64,000 nt of DNA from NCBI GenBank assembly GCA_964035015.1, contig OZ035997.1, positions 17,130,923-17,194,922 of the forward strand. The letters are read 5' to 3'. The DNA comes from Corallium rubrum (lineage: Eukaryota > Cnidaria > Anthozoa > Scleralcyonacea > Coralliidae). The translations under genes were made by a program, and so were the position numbers. The notes beneath the pieces are model-generated. The model ran no database searches. It was given only the letters and a program-made list of their open reading frames with translations, and was not told the origin of the DNA. Shown piece by piece: positions 61,421-64,000 of this stretch (its first letter is position 1; every line of letters starts with the position of its first letter).

Positions 61421-61795
61421 ATGTCTCCGAAATCAAAGGGACAGAGAAAGAATACAAGTCCATTTTGCTTTACACGGAGAAAGAAAAAAGCTGAGCGAAA
61501 GGAATTTATTGCGAACGAGAAACAAGCTCTGGCGAATAGTGACATGGGCTCATGGTTTTCTCAAGAAGAACAGTGGCCAGAACAATTCGACGATTCCAGA
61601 GCTTGTTCTTCAGCGGCAACTGAAGCAGCAACCGCGAGCGCGAGTAAGAGGAAGATAGAAGAAAGCATGAAAGCGTTTCTCTCTGAAGACACAGGTGGCC
61701 GCGTTACAGAATCAACTGATAGTTCTGATTTTGAATCATTATTTGATAGCAGCGAAGACGAAGAACGCCACGAGGAAGGTTCTGTCTTTTTGTAA
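61421..61795 (+). CDS. Hypothetical 124-residue protein
   Basis: ATG 61421 opens MSPKSKGQRKN, with a basic cluster RRKKKAERKEF, an Ala/Ser-rich middle and a very acidic Ser-rich tail (DSSDFESLFDSSEDEERHEE). No family is recognised. It might be a host gene, an exon, or part of a degraded transposon. Composition is protein-like and the frame is long for this AT-rich area, but there is no independent support. Confidence 0.3.
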   Translation: MSPKSKGQRKNTSPFCFTRRKKKAERKEFIANEKQALANSDMGSWFSQEEQWPEQFDDSRACSSAATEAATASASKRKIEESMKAFLSEDTGGRVTESTDSSDFESLFDSSEDEERHEEGSVFL

Positions 61796-62341
61796 TTATA
61801 TCTAATTATTTTGTAAAGTATAAATTATGAATGCACACAATTTTTAATTATTTATTGAAAATAATCCTAGTAATAACAAGTCCAGCTTCAAATGCTATAT
61901 CTTCAATGAACAGTTCTTTCAACATGACATTTGAAACTAGACCTTTAGTCTGAACTACACTGTAACATGTTATACACTTAGTCAGTGATTTGCTTGTCAG
62001 TTTTTTAATTCCCAGACAAACTCGCACTACTAGGCTGAACATTGTCATAGTCTACACGTAGCGCCCAGCAGAAACGCGCTTGATCTACGCGTGGCTAGGC
62101 TGAACTGGCAAATAAAAGCAATACTTATATAGGCATAACAGCAACATGCACAATTTGTCACGCTAAAACGGCATTAAATTATGCGTTCTTATAGGCCTAT
62201 TCTATTCGCTGAACTTTTCATGTGTAAAATCTACAGGATGACCTAAATTTACATTAGTCATGAAACCGGCCTTCCATTTACATTAGTTGGACACATGAAA
62301 AGTTTGACGCATAAAGCAGGCCATACTTTCGCCTTACTATA
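61796..62341. other. AT-rich stretch without recognised gene
   Basis: Only short chance frames; no RNA gene or repeat recognised before the palindromic element. Confidence 0.5.
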
Positions 62342-62468
62342 CAGGGTGTCTCAAAAAAAGACTACCTTTTCATATTCAAATTAGCGTGTTAATTCAAGCA
62401 ACCTATTGTAGTTCTTTGAAATACGCTAATTTGAATTTGAAAAGGTAGCCTTTTTTTGAGACACACCG
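62342..62468. mobile_element. 127-bp palindromic MITE with TA target duplication
   Basis: The left end CAGGGTGTCTCAAAAAAAG and the inverse of the right end CGGTGTGTCTCAAAAAAAG continue in near-perfect inverse match for about 45 bp each. TA flanks both sides (62340-62341, 62469-62470), as expected of Tc1/mariner-type insertion. No coding capacity. Confidence 0.75.
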
Positions 62469-62781
62469 TATAAATACTATTAGAAATAAAATACAATATC
62501 ATGGTGCAGTATGTGGTAAGTTCATCACTTCGCAGAAAACCTTCAGAGTAACAGTGAATGCGTCCTAAAATAAATCATAAAGCGACGTGAATAAGTGAAT
62601 TATTTTCAGTATAGGTATATATACTAGAGGAAATCGAACTCTAAATTATATGTCACGGACACGGTATAGGTACACGCATTTCAATCACGATTATATAGAC
62701 GTGGACGCTATCAAAATAAACAATGTTACAATAACTTGTATACAATAAATTATATATACACTTTAGTCTTTACTCTCGACT
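62469..62781. other. AT-rich stretch without recognised gene
   Basis: Could contain the 3' UTR of the possible gene on the minus strand; nothing definite. Confidence 0.4.
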
Positions 62782-63079
62782 TTACTGTACCTCTCTAATT
62801 TCACCTTTCACATCACCTGAAGCAATGTGTCTTATGAAGTTTAGAACTTGGCATGGAAAACCATAATCAGCGTCTTCTCCTCCAATATTCTTTCGCTGTT
62901 GAAAAGGTATAAAAATAATGTAACGTTTATAGAGTATTTTACAATAACTAAGTACCATATGGCATATATAATTTCATCTTGGTAGCATTCAAACTCACCA
63001 GCAAAACATGCGCCCATTGACAGTAATGGACATATCGTACTTTTCTCGGCGGCTTTCCTCTTTTCTGCCGATCAGCCAT
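62782..63079 (-). CDS. Possible two-exon small gene, minus strand
   Basis: Exon 1 (63079-62999) starts ATGGCTGATCGG and encodes MADRQKRGKPPRKVRY and 11 more residues. A GTGAGT donor follows. A 103-bp intron ends in CCTTTTCAACAG. Exon 2 (62895-62782) continues in phase 0 with RKNIGGEDADYGFPCQVLNF and on to a TAA, for 64 residues in all. The splice sites and continuous phase support the model. No family is recognised. The first exon start lies in a sequence repeated in inverse at about 63926-63950, so it could be repeat-derived. Confidence 0.3.
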
Positions 63080-63471
63080 AGTGGAAAGTAGGTCCCCTTG
63101 GCCGCAGGAGATCTACCGCATAGCCACACCCTAATTAGTTTCTCTGCCACAATTAGCGTTTCACCTGTTCGCCACAACTACGAGGAAATATGTATCATAA
63201 TCATATTATGTTGTCTTAAGAGCCGTTGAGCTCAGCTTAGTAGTTATTAGCTTTACCTAACGTGAGCGACGACTCCTCAACAGCAACGTGAACGTCCACG
63301 TCCGCATACATTTTGACTTTGGTACTCTCACTTTGCTGAATTGCTGCAGGTTTGATATCGGTTCCGCAATGAAGCAGTGTCCAAGTCAGCGTTCAGCGTT
63401 CTTTACAAATACCGGAGAAAAGACCAATGGGGAAAAAGCCGGCAAAACAAAGCGATCACCGACCGGAATTA
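63080..63471. other. Stretch without recognised gene
   Basis: Only short frames; possible upstream region of the minus-strand gene model. Confidence 0.4.
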
Positions 63472-63676
63472 GGGGGTGATTACATGGAGAAATTTCAGCC
63501 CGGGCTGAGATTTCAGCCCGGCTACTGAGGTATGGAAAGGAGGAGAATGATTTGAATAAGAACGCATGTTTGTGACAACTTAACGGATCTCCACACTTCG
63601 TGTTTCTTATTCAAATCACTCTCCTCTTTTCTATACCTCAGTAGCCGGGCTGAAATTTCTCCATGTAATCGGCCCC
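63472..63676. mobile_element. 205-bp palindromic MITE-like element
   Basis: GATTACATGGAGAAATTTCA near the left end is repeated in inverse near the right end, and arm pairing continues through CCGGCTACTGAGGTAT and on to TTGAATAAGAA. TA flanks both ends. The left arm has an internal duplication of ATTTCAGCCCGG that is absent from the right arm. No coding capacity. Confidence 0.7.
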
Positions 63677-64000
63677 TAAATATTGAAAATTTATGCTCGA
63701 GATATCAGTGTCACAGTTGTGAGTTGTCTAGATTTACATCGGCATCGCTAGCTTGCTAACGACTACCGCTAGCTTTCTCCCACAATGACGACATCCTGCC
63801 ACATTGCTCTTTCTACAGCGATATCCTGCCGCATTGCTGATTTTTCAAGCTGCCTACCGCACTATTCTACCGCATTGGAGCATTTTGCAAAGTAGCCTGC
63901 CGCAGGAGATCTTCCGCTAAAGTGGCCTACTTTCCACTATGGCCGATCAGCCACGCTTGCTTCAAGATTCTCTATGAAAATTGAGCCATCGAATCTGCAT
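63677..64000. other. Right end with short degenerate repeats
   Basis: CTGCCGCATTGCT-like motifs recur between about 63790 and 63910 (CTGCCACATTGCT, CTGCCGCATTGCT, CTACCGCATTGGA). No gene recognised. Confidence 0.4.

Larger units (their letters stand above)
63066..63952. repeat. Inverted repeat pair flanking 0.88 kb
   Basis: GATCAGCCATAGTGGAAAGT at about 63070-63089 matches in inverse GGCCTACTTTCCACTATGGC at about 63925-63944. Both sides also carry a GCAGGAGATCT segment nearby. May be ends of an unrecognised transposon, or two inverted copies of a longer repeat. Confidence 0.35.

Noticed and set aside
61848-62048. 66-codon frame on the minus strand
   Set aside because: Short, AT-rich, no recognised motif; likely chance.

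Overview
This is animal nuclear DNA, probably from an invertebrate. The backbone is a tandem array of about 1.06-kb units. Each unit holds, all on the + strand, a U2 snRNA gene, a U1 snRNA gene and a 5S rRNA gene with a T-run terminator. I count 38 units from about 912 to 58027: 38 U1 genes (one with a mutated 5' end), 38 5S genes, 30 uninterrupted U2 genes, one 5'-truncated U2 at the left edge, and seven U2 genes split by insertions. The 5S internal region resembles arthropod and mollusc 5S, so a protostome is my best guess, but I cannot name the species.

Layout. 1-911: AT-rich flank with short hairpins. 912-27386: 25 uninterrupted units. 27387-58800: units interleaved with eight retrotransposon insertions, all in the same orientation and all at one point, between U2 nucleotides 22 and 23. 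One is a 6.1-kb autonomous non-LTR element (31296-37380) with ORF1 (RRM-like plus zinc knuckle) and ORF2 (APE-type endonuclease plus reverse transcriptase). It fits the Tx1 clade and resembles the U2-targeting Keno group. Six are 1.8-kb elements that lack ORF2 but carry an ORF1-like gene with an extra acidic C-terminal domain; three of these genes are intact. The eighth (58028 onward) is a third related family, cut by a 200-N assembly gap (58801-59000). 59001-61029: two Penelope-like element fragments in inverted orientation. 61030-64000: AT-rich DNA with a possible small gene, a possible two-exon gene and two palindromic MITE-like elements.

How it fits together. U1 and U2 share an upstream motif at exactly -58 and a similar downstream motif; these look like the snRNA promoter element and 3' box. 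The 5S gene has TATAAAA at -30. The elements sit 22 nt inside the U2 transcript, so the U2 promoter could drive them. Their 5' regions share hairpins whose stems are preserved by compensatory changes between families, and their 3' ends share a hairpin and flanking motifs. This suggests that the 1.8-kb elements supply their own ORF1 protein and borrow the ORF2 enzyme of the autonomous relative. Unit lengths and linked variants show array-wide gene conversion and unequal exchange.
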